A DNA stretch of 64,000 nt from Mycobacterium sp. SMC-4 (GCF_025263265.1 NZ_CP079869.1:4960001-5024000); one strand, 5' to 3'; counted from the first letter of the stretch, positions 7,443 to 15,908 are shown. The notes: generated by a model from the sequence alone, not told the origin. Made by a program: numbers and translations.

Positions 7443-9806
7443 GTGGCAAATCCGATAGCCGACTTCGGCCGGGAACTACTGGCGTGCGCGGTCGAGGGGG
7501 CCTCGCCGGCCGGTGCCACCGCGCACCCGCCGCTGCGCCACGTCGCCGAACTGCCGCCGCGCCGGGCGCAGCTGCGCTCGTGGCCGTGCTGGGCCCACTC
7601 AGATGTGGTGCGTGCCTTTCTTGATCGGGGCGTGGCTGCACCGTGGTCCCATCAGCTGTCCGCCGCGCAGTTCGCTCGCGACGGCCGCCACGTCGTGGTG
7701 AGCACCGGCACCGCATCGGGCAAATCACTGGCCTACCAGCTACCGATACTGACGGCAATGGTTGAGGATCCGCGGGCCCGCGCGTTGTATCTGTCACCGA
7801 CCAAAGCGTTGGGGCACGACCAGTTGCGGGCGGTGACGGAGTTGACCACGGCGATCCCGGGGCTCGTCGACGTCGCACCGGCGGCCTACGACGGCGACAG
7901 CCCGACCGAAATCCGCCGCTTCGCCCGGGAGCGTTCGCGGTGGATCTTCTCCAACCCGGACATGATCCACCTGTCCCTGCTGCGCAACCACCCGAAATGG
8001 GCCGTGTTCCTGCGCCACCTGCGCTATCTGGTGGTCGATGAATGGCACTACTACCGCGGTGTTTTCGGATCGAATGTCGCCATGGTGCTGCGTCGGCTGC
8101 TGCGACTGTGCGCCCGGTACTCACCCACCGGTCAGATGCCGACGGTGATCTTCGCCAGCGCGAGCACCGCCGAACCCGGGCGCACCGCGTCCGAACTCAT
8201 CGGCCAGACCGTCGTGGAAGTGGCCGAGGACGGTTCACCACAAGGGGCACGAACCGTCGCGCTGTGGGAGCCGGCGCTGATCGAGGAGCTGGTGGGCGAG
8301 AACGGTGCGCCGGTACGGCGTTCGGCCGGCGCCGAGGCGGCCCGCGTGATGGCCGATCTGATGACCGAGGGAGCCCGCACCCTGGCCTTCGTGCGGTCCC
8401 GCCGGGGCGCCGAGCTGGTCGCCCTGAGCGCACGAGCCAGATTGGCCGACACCGCACCGCATCTGGTCGAGCAGGTGGCGTCCTACCGCGCCGGCTACCT
8501 GGCCGAGGACCGTCGCGAACTCGAAGCCGCGCTCGGTGACGGACGACTGCGCGGAGTGGCCACCACCAATGCCCTCGAACTGGGTGTGGACATAGCCGGT
8601 CTGGATGCCGTTGTACTGGCTGGGTTCCCGGGGACGGTGGCATCGTTCTGGCAGCAGGCGGGTCGTGCCGGCAGACGCGGCCAGGGCGCGCTGGTGGTGT
8701 TGATCGCCCGTGACGACCCGCTCGACACCTATCTGGTGCACCATCCCGCCGCGCTGTTGGACAAGCCGATAGAACGGGTGGTGATCGACCCGACCAATCC
8801 GTATGTGCTTGGTCCACAACTTCTTTGCGCTGCCACCGAATTGCCGATCACCGACGCCGAGGTGCGGTTGTGGGACGCCCAATCGGTGGCGGAGACGCTG
8901 GTTGACGATGGGCTGCTGCGGCGTCGGCCCACCGGTTACTTCCCTTCCCCGGGAGTCGATCCGCATCCGGCGGTGGACATTCGCGGCGGTTCGGGCGGCC
9001 AGATCGCGATCCTGGAGTTCGGCACCGGCCGGATGCTGGGCAGCGCCGGAGCCGGGCAGGCGCCGGCCTGCGTCCACCCCGGTGCGGTGTACCTGCACCA
9101 GGGCGAAAGCTACCTGGTCGATTCTCTGGATCTCGACGACGGCGTCGCGTTCGTGCACGCCGAGGATCCCGGTTACACCACGTTCGCGCGCGAGGTGACC
9201 GACATCAAGGTCACCGGGGAAGGCCGGCGCAGCCGTCACGGCGAGGTCACCGTCGGACTGGTGCCGGTGTCGGTGAACAACACCGTCACCGGATATCTGC
9301 GCCGCCGGATGGACGGCGAGGTCATCGATTTCATCGAGCTGGACATGCCCACCCGCACCCTCGACACCATGGCGGTGATGTGCACCATCACACCGGAAGC
9401 GCTGCAGCGCAACGGGATCGACCTGCTGCGCTTTCCGGGTTCTCTCCATGCCGCCGAGCACGCCGCGATCGGCCTGCTGCCATTGGTGGCCAGCTGCGAT
9501 CGCGGCGACATCGGCGGGGTGTCCACCGCTGTGGGGCCGGTCGACGGACTGCCCTCGATCTTCGTCTACGACGGGCACCCGGGCGGGGCGGGGTTCGCTG
9601 CCCGTGGTTTCGACACCATCACCGAGTGGTGGCGGGCCACCGCCTCGGCAATCGAAGCCTGCGAGTGCCCGTCGGGCTGCCCGTCCTGTGTGCAGTCCCC
9701 GAAGTGCGGCAATGCCAATGATCCGCTGGACAAGGCCGGGGCGATCGTGGTGCTACGAACGGTGGTGCGGGCGGTATCGGGACACCCGGATAGGATCTCC
9801 CCATGA
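7443..9806 (+). CDS. DEAH-type helicase of the helicase/secretion neighbourhood (Rv3649 family)
   Basis: A 787-aa superfamily 2 helicase. The N-terminal RecA-like domain has a Q-motif-like HQLSAAQF segment, Walker A in STGTASGKSLAYQ and a Walker B variant, VVDEWHYYRG (DEWH instead of DEAH). Motif VI, QQAGRAGRRGQGAL, lies in the second RecA domain. The C-terminus has a four-cysteine cluster (CECPSGCPSC and KCGN), typical of the MrfA/DUF1998 group of repair helicases. Family names from the literature (TIGR03817) place it beside Tad-like secretion genes, as here. I chose GTG 7443 because GGGAGG lies 6 bases upstream; GTG 7422 is an alternative. Its stop overlaps the next start (ATGA). Confidence 0.92.
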   Translation: MANPIADFGRELLACAVEGASPAGATAHPPLRHVAELPPRRAQLRSWPCWAHSDVVRAFLDRGVAAPWSHQLSAAQFARDGRHVVVSTGTASGKSLAYQLPILTAMVEDPRARALYLSPTKALGHDQLRAVTELTTAIPGLVDVAPAAYDGDSPTEIRRFARERSRWIFSNPDMIHLSLLRNHPKWAVFLRHLRYLVVDEWHYYRGVFGSNVAMVLRRLLRLCARYSPTGQMPTVIFASASTAEPGRTASELIGQTVVEVAEDGSPQGARTVALWEPALIEELVGENGAPVRRSAGAEAARVMADLMTEGARTLAFVRSRRGAELVALSARARLADTAPHLVEQVASYRAGYLAEDRRELEAALGDGRLRGVATTNALELGVDIAGLDAVVLAGFPGTVASFWQQAGRAGRRGQGALVVLIARDDPLDTYLVHHPAALLDKPIERVVIDPTNPYVLGPQLLCAATELPITDAEVRLWDAQSVAETLVDDGLLRRRPTGYFPSPGVDPHPAVDIRGGSGGQIAILEFGTGRMLGSAGAGQAPACVHPGAVYLHQGESYLVDSLDLDDGVAFVHAEDPGYTTFAREVTDIKVTGEGRRSRHGEVTVGLVPVSVNNTVTGYLRRRMDGEVIDFIELDMPTRTLDTMAVMCTITPEALQRNGIDLLRFPGSLHAAEHAAIGLLPLVASCDRGDIGGVSTAVGPVDGLPSIFVYDGHPGGAGFAARGFDTITEWWRATASAIEACECPSGCPSCVQSPKCGNANDPLDKAGAIVVLRTVVRAVSGHPDRISP

Positions 9807-10876
9807 ACCACGACTGGTTGCTCGTGGAGACACTCGGGGCTGAGCCGGTGGTGGTCGCAGAGGGCGTCCATACCAGAAATCTGGTCCCGATCGGCACGGC
9901 GCTGCGCCGCAACCCGCACCTGATGGCCATCCAGACCGCCATCGGCGAGACCGTACGCGCCGGCACCGGGCTGTCCAGCATCACCCCGAAGAACGACTGC
10001 GTGATCCGCACCGATGTCGTGCAGATGTCCGACGGCGTCATCCACGGCGTGCAGATCTGGTTGGGTGCGATCGACCGGGAGCCGCCCCCACGTCCGCTGG
10101 TCGGGCCGCTGATCTGGAATCTCACCGAGGGCACCGCCACCGACACCATCGAATCGCTGCGCGTCGGAGGCTGGGATCCGGCGCGACAGAACCTGCACGG
10201 GCGCGCGTTCGCCGACGATCTGCCCCGGCGCGACCTCAATCCCTACGAGGCCAAGGTGCTGGGGATGGTGATCAAACCCGAACCGGGCGTGGTGATCTGC
10301 AGTACCTGGGACGTCGAGGACTATTTGGGTCAGCCGATCACGGTGGGGTTCGTGTCCCGCTCGCTGGCCGAAAAGCTCGACAACGGGACCGAACAGGTGA
10401 TCTGTCGTGCGATGAACTGGCGCAGCATCAACGAGGGCAACACCATCCAGCAGAATCTGCTCGCGCAGCGCATCCTCGACGGGCTGGCCGAACCCGGTGT
10501 GCACCGGGCGCTGGTCGATCCCACGCACTGGACGTTGCTGAAGTGGCTCGACGACCCGGCCCCGTTCTTCGACTGGCGCGCCGGCATGGGCAGCGACCGC
10601 GTCATCCATCCGCAGGACAAGGACGCGATAGCCGCGATGGCCGACCAATTCACGTCCGGGCCGGCTTCGGGCGTGCTGCGGCTGGTGGATCGCCAGGGCG
10701 GCTGGACCCCGGTGCACGTCACGGTGCACCGGGTCGAGCTCGAGGACGGCGTCGACGCGGCACTGGCGTTGCTGCGCACCCCGACGACCGAAGAACTCGC
10801 AGAGCTGACCGAACGCGACAAGCGCCCGGCGCGAGCGACGTCGGGCTGGAAGATCGGCCCGCGCCGGGGGCGTTAG
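9803..10876 (+). CDS. Rv3651-like PAS/GAF-type protein, unknown function
   Basis: The 357-aa product begins MNHDWLLVETLG, and its start overlaps the helicase stop (ATGA), so the two are probably translated together. Length, start and position match Rv3651, for which I recall a PAS/GAF-like sensor fold (NCBI name DUF5593); this is recall and was not tested here. No enzyme motif, membrane segment or signal peptide is visible. The C-terminus is basic and ends near GWKIGPRRGR. The segment ITVGFVSRSLAEKL (about residues 180-195) resembles a small-molecule-binding beta sheet. It converges on a Ser/Thr kinase gene 4 bases away. Confidence 0.85.
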   Translation: MNHDWLLVETLGAEPVVVAEGVHTRNLVPIGTALRRNPHLMAIQTAIGETVRAGTGLSSITPKNDCVIRTDVVQMSDGVIHGVQIWLGAIDREPPPRPLVGPLIWNLTEGTATDTIESLRVGGWDPARQNLHGRAFADDLPRRDLNPYEAKVLGMVIKPEPGVVICSTWDVEDYLGQPITVGFVSRSLAEKLDNGTEQVICRAMNWRSINEGNTIQQNLLAQRILDGLAEPGVHRALVDPTHWTLLKWLDDPAPFFDWRAGMGSDRVIHPQDKDAIAAMADQFTSGPASGVLRLVDRQGGWTPVHVTVHRVELEDGVDAALALLRTPTTEELAELTERDKRPARATSGWKIGPRRGR

Positions 10877-10879
10877 ACG

Positions 10880-12070
10880 TCAGTCACCACGGCCACGGCC
10901 TTTATTGCCCTTGCCGGTGTCCCCCTTGTTGGGTTTGCCCGGCTTGCCAGCCGTCGGTGGCGCTGCCGGCGCGGACTCCACCGGCGCGACGACGGGTGTC
11001 GTCGGCGGCGGTGCGGGTGCCAGGGAGGGCGAGGGGACGGTAGTACTGGTGCTGACCGGCCGGACAGGTTCGGGAGACGAAGAGAACGGTTGCAACGCCA
11101 ACGCCACCCCGGCGACCAGGAACGCCGCGGCGATCCCGGCCAACACCAGATAGGGGCGCGCCCCCTGGCGCCCCGGGCCGCCCGCCGCCACCGACCCGTG
11201 GGCCGTCGGCAGCACCGGGGCGGGCATGACTCGCGTAGGCGGCCGCGGGCCCATCGGCACCTGACCGGCCAGCGCGGCACGCATCTGGTCGGCGCCGGCG
11301 AAGCGCTGCTCCGGCGACCGCGCCATCGCGCAATCGATGACACCGGCGAGAACCGGATCGATGTCGAAGGAACTCAGCGGCGGTGGGGGCGCTACAAGGA
11401 TGGCGTGTACCACCGCCCCAGGGTTGTCCTGCGGAAACGCGCGACGTCCGAGCAGGGCCTCATATCCGATGACGCCTACCGCGTACAGATCGTCGGCGAC
11501 CGAAGCCGCGGCGCCGGCAATTCGCTCCGGGCTCATGTAACACATCGTTCCGATGATCTGGCCGGTAGCCGTGGCTGCACAGTCGGCGGTCTTGGCAATG
11601 CCGAAATCGGCGACCTTGAGCCGGTCGCCGCTCGCGGACACCAGAATGTTGCCCGGCTTGACGTCACGATGCAGCACACCGGCGCGGTGCGCGACACTCA
11701 GCGCCGCGAGCACTTCGTCGAGCATCGATCGCACCTGCCCCGGGCTCATCGGGCCCTGGGCCATCACATCGCTCAACGTGGTGCCCGGAAGGCGTTCCAT
11801 CACGATGAACGGACTGCCGTCGTGCTCGCCGAAGTCGTGAACTGCGACGATGTTCGGGTGCTCCAGGGCCGCGGCGGCACGGGCCTCCTGCTCGAATCGC
11901 CGGCGGATGTCGGGGGCCTCGCCCAGACCGGGATGCAGCATCTTGACCGCCACCGGTCGGTGCAACAGCGTGTCGAAGGCGTCGCGGACCTCGGCCATGC
12001 CGCCGCGGCCCAGTACTGCGCCCAGTTCGTAGCGGCCGGCGAGAACATCGGGGACGTCGTGGCCGGTCAT
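10880..12070 (-). CDS. PknB-family serine/threonine protein kinase, membrane-anchored
   Basis: This 396-aa protein has a complete N-terminal kinase domain: glycine loop GRGGMAEV (21-28), catalytic Lys43 in VAVKML, HRDVKPGN (134-141), DFG (155-157) and a YMSPERIAG activation-segment end. A single transmembrane segment (about 300-318, YLVLAGIAAAFLVAGVALAL) precedes an extracellular Pro/Thr-rich tail ending in Gly-Lys-Asn repeats; no PASTA domain is seen. I used the ATG at 12070 (MTGHDVP) because the kinase domain starts a few residues later; the reading frame extends 68 codons further upstream but that part looks non-coding. In M. tuberculosis PE_PGRS genes occupy this place, so the kinase is lineage-specific here. 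Confidence 0.93.
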   Translation of the reverse strand: MTGHDVPDVLAGRYELGAVLGRGGMAEVRDAFDTLLHRPVAVKMLHPGLGEAPDIRRRFEQEARAAAALEHPNIVAVHDFGEHDGSPFIVMERLPGTTLSDVMAQGPMSPGQVRSMLDEVLAALSVAHRAGVLHRDVKPGNILVSASGDRLKVADFGIAKTADCAATATGQIIGTMCYMSPERIAGAAASVADDLYAVGVIGYEALLGRRAFPQDNPGAVVHAILVAPPPPLSSFDIDPVLAGVIDCAMARSPEQRFAGADQMRAALAGQVPMGPRPPTRVMPAPVLPTAHGSVAAGGPGRQGARPYLVLAGIAAAFLVAGVALALQPFSSSPEPVRPVSTSTTVPSPSLAPAPPPTTPVVAPVESAPAAPPTAGKPGKPNKGDTGKGNKGRGRGD

Positions 12071-12117
12071 GGTTATCTGCGTAGCCTCCCTGACCGGGCG
12101 ATAAACCCGTTCGCTGC

Positions 12118-12420
12118 TCACAGCGGACCGGCTCTGGCGACTGCTCGTGCGGGTCCGACCGACCACGGCAGATGCACCGGAACAGACACCTGCACCGTGA
12201 CGTCGAGGCCCTCGATCCGGCAAACCGACAAGTCGGCGCCCACCGCCTCGGTGACCGTCTGCGCCGTTGCGCACGCCGCGTCGGGGCCCGCTGTCAGGCG
12301 CACCGCGGCGCTGAACGCAGCCAGATCCGCGGCGGCCTGGGCTCGGTGCCGAGCGATCGCCGCCGAACCGAGGTGCGCACCCGCTGCGGCCACCGCCAGC
12401 ACAGCGACGATCATCGCCAC
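12118..12420 (-). CDS. TadE-like pseudopilin of the helicase/secretion neighbourhood (Rv3654c type)
   Basis: A hydrophobic N-terminal helix (MIVAVLAVAAAGAHLGSAA) is followed by a region rich in Ala and charged residues (RHRAQAAADLAAFSAAVRL) and a beta-rich C-terminus. This is the layout of TadE/TadG-like minor pseudopilins (compare TIGR03816). The reading frame continues upstream through Asp-Asp-Arg-Gly-Ser-Ala-Ser, the expected prepilin-type cleavage region, but no ATG, GTG or TTG precedes it. The start is therefore uncertain; I give the first available GTG. It overlaps nothing but lies only 28 bases beyond the stop of the next TadE-like gene, so co-translation is likely. With flp disrupted upstream, expression may be affected. 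Confidence 0.75.
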   Translation of the reverse strand: MAMIVAVLAVAAAGAHLGSAAIARHRAQAAADLAAFSAAVRLTAGPDAACATAQTVTEAVGADLSVCRIEGLDVTVQVSVPVHLPWSVGPARAVARAGPL

Positions 12421-12448
12421 GGCGATGATGCTGGCCGAACCCCGGTCG

Positions 12449-12751
12449 TCAGCCGGTCGGCTCGATGACCGAGACGCTGCGCGCCCCGATCCGGATGCCG
12501 GGCAGCACCGACGCCGACGCTGTGGTGGTGGCTTCCACGAAACCGCCACGCCGCTGCACCGCGATGATCGCCCCGGTCGGCGCGAGCTGCCGGGCCGCCG
12601 CGGTGGCGGCGGCATCGTCACCGCGTGCGGCCAGCCTGGCTGCCTCCCGGGCGGCGTCGATACAGCGCAGTTGCATCGACAGTGCGGACAGCCCCGCCAG
12701 ACACACGGCCAACACGGCCACCAGCGCCAGCACCGAAAACGCGGCCTCCAC
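12449..12751 (-). CDS. TadE-like pseudopilin (Rv3655c type)
   Basis: About 100 aa from the GTG at 12751: one N-terminal membrane helix (FSVLALVAVLAVCLAGLSAL) followed by a small Arg/Ala-rich domain. In-frame codons upstream of the GTG read Gly-Asp-Ala-Gly-Ala-Val-Ala-Val-Glu, which matches a class III prepilin cleavage site (Gly, then Glu at +5). The protein may therefore start further upstream at a non-standard codon near 12779. The gene follows the pilin gene (stop at 12775-12777) with almost no gap. In Tad systems such proteins form or prime the pilus together with the major pilin, which is broken in this strain. Confidence 0.8.
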   Translation of the reverse strand: MEAAFSVLALVAVLAVCLAGLSALSMQLRCIDAAREAARLAARGDDAAATAAARQLAPTGAIIAVQRRGGFVEATTTASASVLPGIRIGARSVSVIEPTG

Positions 12752-12774
12752 GGCAACTGCACCGGCGTCGCCGC

Positions 12775-12897
12775 TCAGACGTTGGTGTTCAACGCCCGAC
12801 CGATGATGTTGGTCAACGCACCGACGATCGAGTCGCCGGTGATCACCGTGTACAGAATGGCACCGAACGCCGCGGCGGCAATCGTGCCGATGGCGTA
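12775..12897 (-). pseudogene. flp: 3' part of the flp major pilin gene, cut off by element 1
   Basis: On the minus strand, the codons after the element boundary read Tyr-Ala-Ile-Gly-Thr-Ile-Ala-Ala-Ala-Ala-Phe-Gly and end ALNTNV-stop. This is the hydrophobic C-terminal part of a mycobacterial Flp pilin (Rv3656c type). Upstream, inside the element, the frame hits TAG four codons before the Tyr codon, so no start is available. The missing 5' part is at 25415-25495. Confidence 0.92.
12895..12897. other. attL core of element 1 (GTA)
   Basis: The sequence ...gccgatggcGTAgtcatacc... joins flp (left) to the element (right). GTA occurs also at the other junction (25415-25417). Replacing the element by one GTA restores the pilin reading frame exactly. 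Serine integrases cross over at a 2-bp core, which would lie within or next to these bases. Confidence 0.85.
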
Positions 12898-12907
12898 GTC
12901 ATACCGC

Positions 12908-12913
12908 TACGAT
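12908..12913 (+). promoter_or_regulatory. Putative -10 box of a leaderless integrase promoter
   Basis: TACGAT fits TANNNT and ends 7 bases before the integrase ATG; no Shine-Dalgarno sequence is seen. The -35 position falls on the other side of the att core, so in the circular form it would come from the right end of the element, where TCGACA (25404-25409) would lie 18 bp away. Confidence 0.5.
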
Positions 12914-12920
12914 TACAACA

Positions 12921-14534
12921 ATGAAACAGCAGGTCACCGCGACGCGAGCTCTGATCGTAGTCAGGTTGTCCCGCGTCACCGAGGCCACCACTTCGCCGGA
13001 GCGGCAACTACAAGAGTGCCGCGACCTCTGCGCCCAGCGCGGCTACGAGGTCGTCGGCGTGGCCGAGGACTTGGACGTGAGCGCCGGCAAGACAACCCCC
13101 TTCGAGCGTGCAGCTCTGAAGGGATGGATCGGACTCGATGGCCGCGACGACCCCGGTCGATCGCACGAGTACGACGTGATCGTGGTCTGGCGCGTCGATC
13201 GGATCGTGCGGCGGTTGTTCGACCTGGCCGACCTCATCCGGTGGTGTCAGCGGTGGGACGTGGCGCTGGTGAGTGCCACCGAGCAGTTCATCGACCTGAC
13301 CCATTCGTTCGGCGACATGATCGCCTTGCTCGTCGCCAAGGTCGCAGAGATGGAACTGGCCGCGATCAGCGAGCGCAACCGCTCGGCTGCTCGAAGCAAT
13401 CTCCAGGCCGGGAAGTATCGCGGCGGTGTCCCGCCGTGGGGTTACCTCCCCGACAAGATCGACGGCGAATGGCGGCTGGTCCCCGACAAGGTCCAGTCCG
13501 ACGAGATCGCCGGCGTGGTCAAGCGAGTCCTGGCCGGAGACCCGTTGCGGGCCATCGCCCACGACATGACAGAGCGCGGTGTGTTGACCCCCCGCGACCG
13601 GCTGGCCCAGGTGAAGGGCAGAGAGGTCAAGGGCTACGCCTGGCACTCCGGCCCGCTCAAGCGTGCCCTGACGAACCAGGCTCTACTCGGGTATGTGATG
13701 TCAGGAGACGAGCCGATCCGCAACGATGACGGATCGCCGGTGGTTCGCTCTGCACCGATCCTCAGCCGCGAGGTGTTCGACCGCCTCGGCGTCGAGCTGG
13801 CAAGCCGGGAGAACCGCAAGGAACCGACGAAGCGAAGCACGGCGCTGCTGTTGCAGGTGATCTACTGCGGTGTCTGCGGTCGACCTGCCTACAGGCTGAA
13901 AGGCGGCAAAGGACGTACGCCTCGGTACCGGTGCGCGTCGGCGCAGTACAAAGTCAACTGCGGCAACCGGTCGATTCCGCTGTCCGAAGCCGACGACATC
14001 GTCGAGCAACTGGTCCTCGGGATGCTCGGGGAGTCGGAACGGCTGGAACGAGTCTGGGACTCGGGATCTGATCACACAGCGGAGCTGGACGAGATCAACT
14101 CGACGTTGGTGGACCTCACCGGCTTGATCGGCACCGCGGCCTATGGCGCCGGCACCCCGCAGCGTGCGGCGCTTGATCGGCGTATCGAAGGGCTGGCCGC
14201 GAGGCAGGCCGAGTTGTCGGCTGAGGAAGTCAAACCGTCAGGGTGGGCGTGGCAGCCCACCGGGGAGAAGTTCGGCGACTGGTGGGCTCGTCAGGACGTG
14301 GTGTCGAAGAACGTCTGGCTACGGTCGATGAACGTGCATCTCGGGTTCACCTATTCACTGGACGGTGGCAGACGGAGCGCCGACCTAGATCTCGGTGACC
14401 TGCAGACGCTGACTCAGCAGTTGAAGCCGACCGGTGCGGTCGCACGGTGGCAAGAGATTTTCGCGGCGATGACCGATAGCGGCGTTCAAGGTATCGAGCT
14501 CGGGTCAGGTGAGCCCAAGATCGTCCGCGAGTAG
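12921..14534 (+). CDS. int: Large serine integrase, Bxb1 type
   Basis: The 537-aa recombinase has an N-terminal resolvase domain with catalytic Ser17 in VVRLSRVTEATTSPERQ (Ser10 of Bxb1 integrase), a recombinase domain, a zinc ribbon with two cysteine pairs (CGVC near residue 316; RCAS and NCGN near 338-349) and a C-terminal helical region. The start resembles that of Bxb1 integrase, as do RNRSAA, GKYRGG, PPWGYLP and DGEWRLVPD. It catalyses attP x attB integration; excision normally needs a directionality factor, for which I see only unproven small candidates here. The gene begins 23 bases from the att core and has a leaderless-type -10. No disruption is visible, so the element may still be mobile. 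Confidence 0.97.
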   Translation: MKQQVTATRALIVVRLSRVTEATTSPERQLQECRDLCAQRGYEVVGVAEDLDVSAGKTTPFERAALKGWIGLDGRDDPGRSHEYDVIVVWRVDRIVRRLFDLADLIRWCQRWDVALVSATEQFIDLTHSFGDMIALLVAKVAEMELAAISERNRSAARSNLQAGKYRGGVPPWGYLPDKIDGEWRLVPDKVQSDEIAGVVKRVLAGDPLRAIAHDMTERGVLTPRDRLAQVKGREVKGYAWHSGPLKRALTNQALLGYVMSGDEPIRNDDGSPVVRSAPILSREVFDRLGVELASRENRKEPTKRSTALLLQVIYCGVCGRPAYRLKGGKGRTPRYRCASAQYKVNCGNRSIPLSEADDIVEQLVLGMLGESERLERVWDSGSDHTAELDEINSTLVDLTGLIGTAAYGAGTPQRAALDRRIEGLAARQAELSAEEVKPSGWAWQPTGEKFGDWWARQDVVSKNVWLRSMNVHLGFTYSLDGGRRSADLDLGDLQTLTQQLKPTGAVARWQEIFAAMTDSGVQGIELGSGEPKIVRE

Positions 14535-14633
14535 CTGCAGTTCCCACCGGACAAAGTCGATCGCAGCGACGACCGCTGGGTCGTCGGGGTCCAGCCCTTC
14601 GGCGCGGAGCGCGTCTCGCTCGATGTCATCCAT
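14505..14633 (-). CDS. Small acidic protein beside the integrase, unknown function
   Basis: A 42-aa reading frame, MDDIERDALRAEGLD at the start and LLADDLGLT at the end, overlaps the 3' end of int by 30 bases on the opposite strand. The composition (acidic, amphipathic helix, tryptophan in FVRWELQ) looks protein-like, and such small acidic frames are common next to integrases in actinophages. It follows the 61-aa membrane-protein gene by 37 bases on the same strand. No strong ribosome-binding site is visible. An excision cofactor is one possibility, but nothing in the sequence shows it. Confidence 0.55.
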   Translation of the reverse strand: MDDIERDALRAEGLDPDDPAVVAAIDFVRWELQLLADDLGLT

Positions 14634-14670
14634 ATCGGGTTAGACGCGGAGCGGCCACGTCCGGTTCCGC

Positions 14671-14856
14671 TTACGTGTCCCCTCGTTGGCCTCGGAAGAG
14701 CTCCACGACGCACGCGAACACCATCACGGCGTGCTCCCAGTCGGCCAGCAGTCCCGTGCCCGATGCCAAGGCGACGGCGATTGCGAGGACGATTCGGGGA
14801 TCGAGCTGGCTCGGGGGTGCGGGCTTCTGAGGCTCACGTGTCGGATCTATGCTCAC
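14671..14856 (-). CDS. Small single-pass membrane protein, unknown function
   Basis: A 61-aa product from GTG 14856, preceded by GAAGGA 7 bases upstream, which supports a real start. The N-terminus is Pro-rich and hydrophilic (MSIDPTREPQKPAPPSQ), followed by one hydrophobic helix, VLAIAVALASGTGLLADWEH, and a second weakly hydrophobic stretch (VMVFACVVELF). It resembles holin-like or superinfection-exclusion-type small membrane proteins in general shape only. It forms a probable two-gene minus-strand unit with the 42-aa gene, transcribed toward int. Confidence 0.6.
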   Translation of the reverse strand: MSIDPTREPQKPAPPSQLDPRIVLAIAVALASGTGLLADWEHAVMVFACVVELFRGQRGDT

Positions 14857-15264
14857 CGTTGGTTCCTTCGAGTTGTGCTGACGAGACGGGACTGCTGTTG
14901 CTGCCTCGCACCGTTCCAGCGGTGCGGGGCAGTTCTATCTGTAAGCGATGCTGCTGACAGCGGTGTAATTCACCCCTGCCCGGCTCACGTTAGACGTTGC
15001 TGCACTTAACGCAACCTGCCCCTGTGGATGAACCTGTGAGTTGGTGTTTGCAACTTGTGAATGGCACGCCCAAGACCTGGGGATAACCTGTTGGTTGACA
15101 AATTCAGGAAGAAGTATCTAGCCAGTTCCAGCGCCTTTTGCTGCCCCAAATCGAGATTCAGCCGGTGTGTCGCAACGTATCCAGCGCCCGGGCGTGTCGC
15201 TGCCTCGGCTAATGGAGGTGAACGCCAGTCGTCGGCGCCGAGTTGGGACTTTGCCACAACCGGC
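14857..15264. other. Non-coding interval between the small minus-strand genes and the regulator
   Basis: I see no convincing gene. It contains GTTGC-N10-GCAAC (14996-15015) and several similar A/T-richer words (CCTGTGGATGAACCTGTG and GGGGATAACCTGTTGG, about 15020-15095). These could be protein-binding sites (recombination arms, or a weak DnaA-box-like cluster). Confidence 0.35.
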
Positions 15265-15837
15265 TCAGGTCAATTTGCCCCGAACCTCGACTGAGATTGG
15301 CTTGACCTTCTTGGCAAGCTCGCTGACTTCGGCCAGCAGCTCTGCCGCTTTCTCGGTCGGTCGGCCTTCGCGCTTTCCTCGTGTCGTCGGCGTGAGCCAC
15401 CCGTCTGCACGCGCTTGCTTGATGTGGTGACGAACCGTCTCAGCCGGGACGGGTTCGCCGTCGCCACCTAGCGCCGCGCCTAACGTCTCGGCGACGTTGA
15501 CGTTCTGGCCGATGAGTTCGGAGTAGGCCAGGGCCAGCAGCGCCAGGTATTCCTCGGTGACCCTGCCGTGTCCCTCACGGTAGGCGGTTGCCATCCGGTC
15601 AAGCGTGTCGGTGTCTGCCGCCACTTCGGGGAACTGTGCGTTCACCCGCTGACGATTCCGATTCACCATCTCCTCACGTCGGAAATGGTCGAGCAACGAC
15701 CGTGTGGCGTCACGGACCACCTGCAGGTCCATCTCCCCGCCGTCTGCGGCTCGGATGTTAACGCCTACCAGGCGATTCCCGTCGTCGTGAACCAACTGGA
15801 CTCGGTAGGGCTTGACGATGTCGGTGGTCCTCTCCAT
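15265..15837 (-). CDS. Putative winged-helix regulator (candidate repressor of element 1)
   Basis: 190 aa from ATG 15837 (MERTTDIVKPYRVQLV). The N-terminal part is mixed alpha/beta. The middle is helical, with repeated hydrophobic and charged residues (EEYLALLALAYSELIGQNV). The C-terminal part (about 130-175) reads as a DNA-binding winged helix: PAETVRHHIKQARADGWLT followed by a basic Arg/Lys/Gly wing. It is transcribed away from the rightward operon, like repressors of temperate phages and SaPI Stl. Three 8-bp repeats lie directly upstream. In-frame alternative starts exist further upstream (around 15870). The repressor role is inferred from position and shape only. Confidence 0.6.
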   Translation of the reverse strand: MERTTDIVKPYRVQLVHDDGNRLVGVNIRAADGGEMDLQVVRDATRSLLDHFRREEMVNRNRQRVNAQFPEVAADTDTLDRMATAYREGHGRVTEEYLALLALAYSELIGQNVNVAETLGAALGGDGEPVPAETVRHHIKQARADGWLTPTTRGKREGRPTEKAAELLAEVSELAKKVKPISVEVRGKLT

Positions 15838-15884
15838 GCCCTTGACTCTACACCAGATCACCATGTCCATCGGTTCATCTTGAC

Positions 15885-15908
15885 ATACATAGGGACATAG
15901 TGAGATAG
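15885..15908. repeat. Three tandem 8-bp repeats in the divergent control region of element 1
   Basis: ATACATAG, GGACATAG and TGAGATAG follow one another without gaps (shared core A[C/G]ATAG). They overlap a possible rightward promoter: TTGACA at 15880-15885 with GATAGT about 18 bp on. They lie about 50 bases upstream of the regulator start, a likely operator. Confidence 0.6.

Noticed and set aside
12118..12762. A long minus-strand frame spanning both TadE-like genes
   Set aside because: Only its last 100 codons or so resemble a TadE-like protein. The upstream part is the shadow of the second TadE-like gene.
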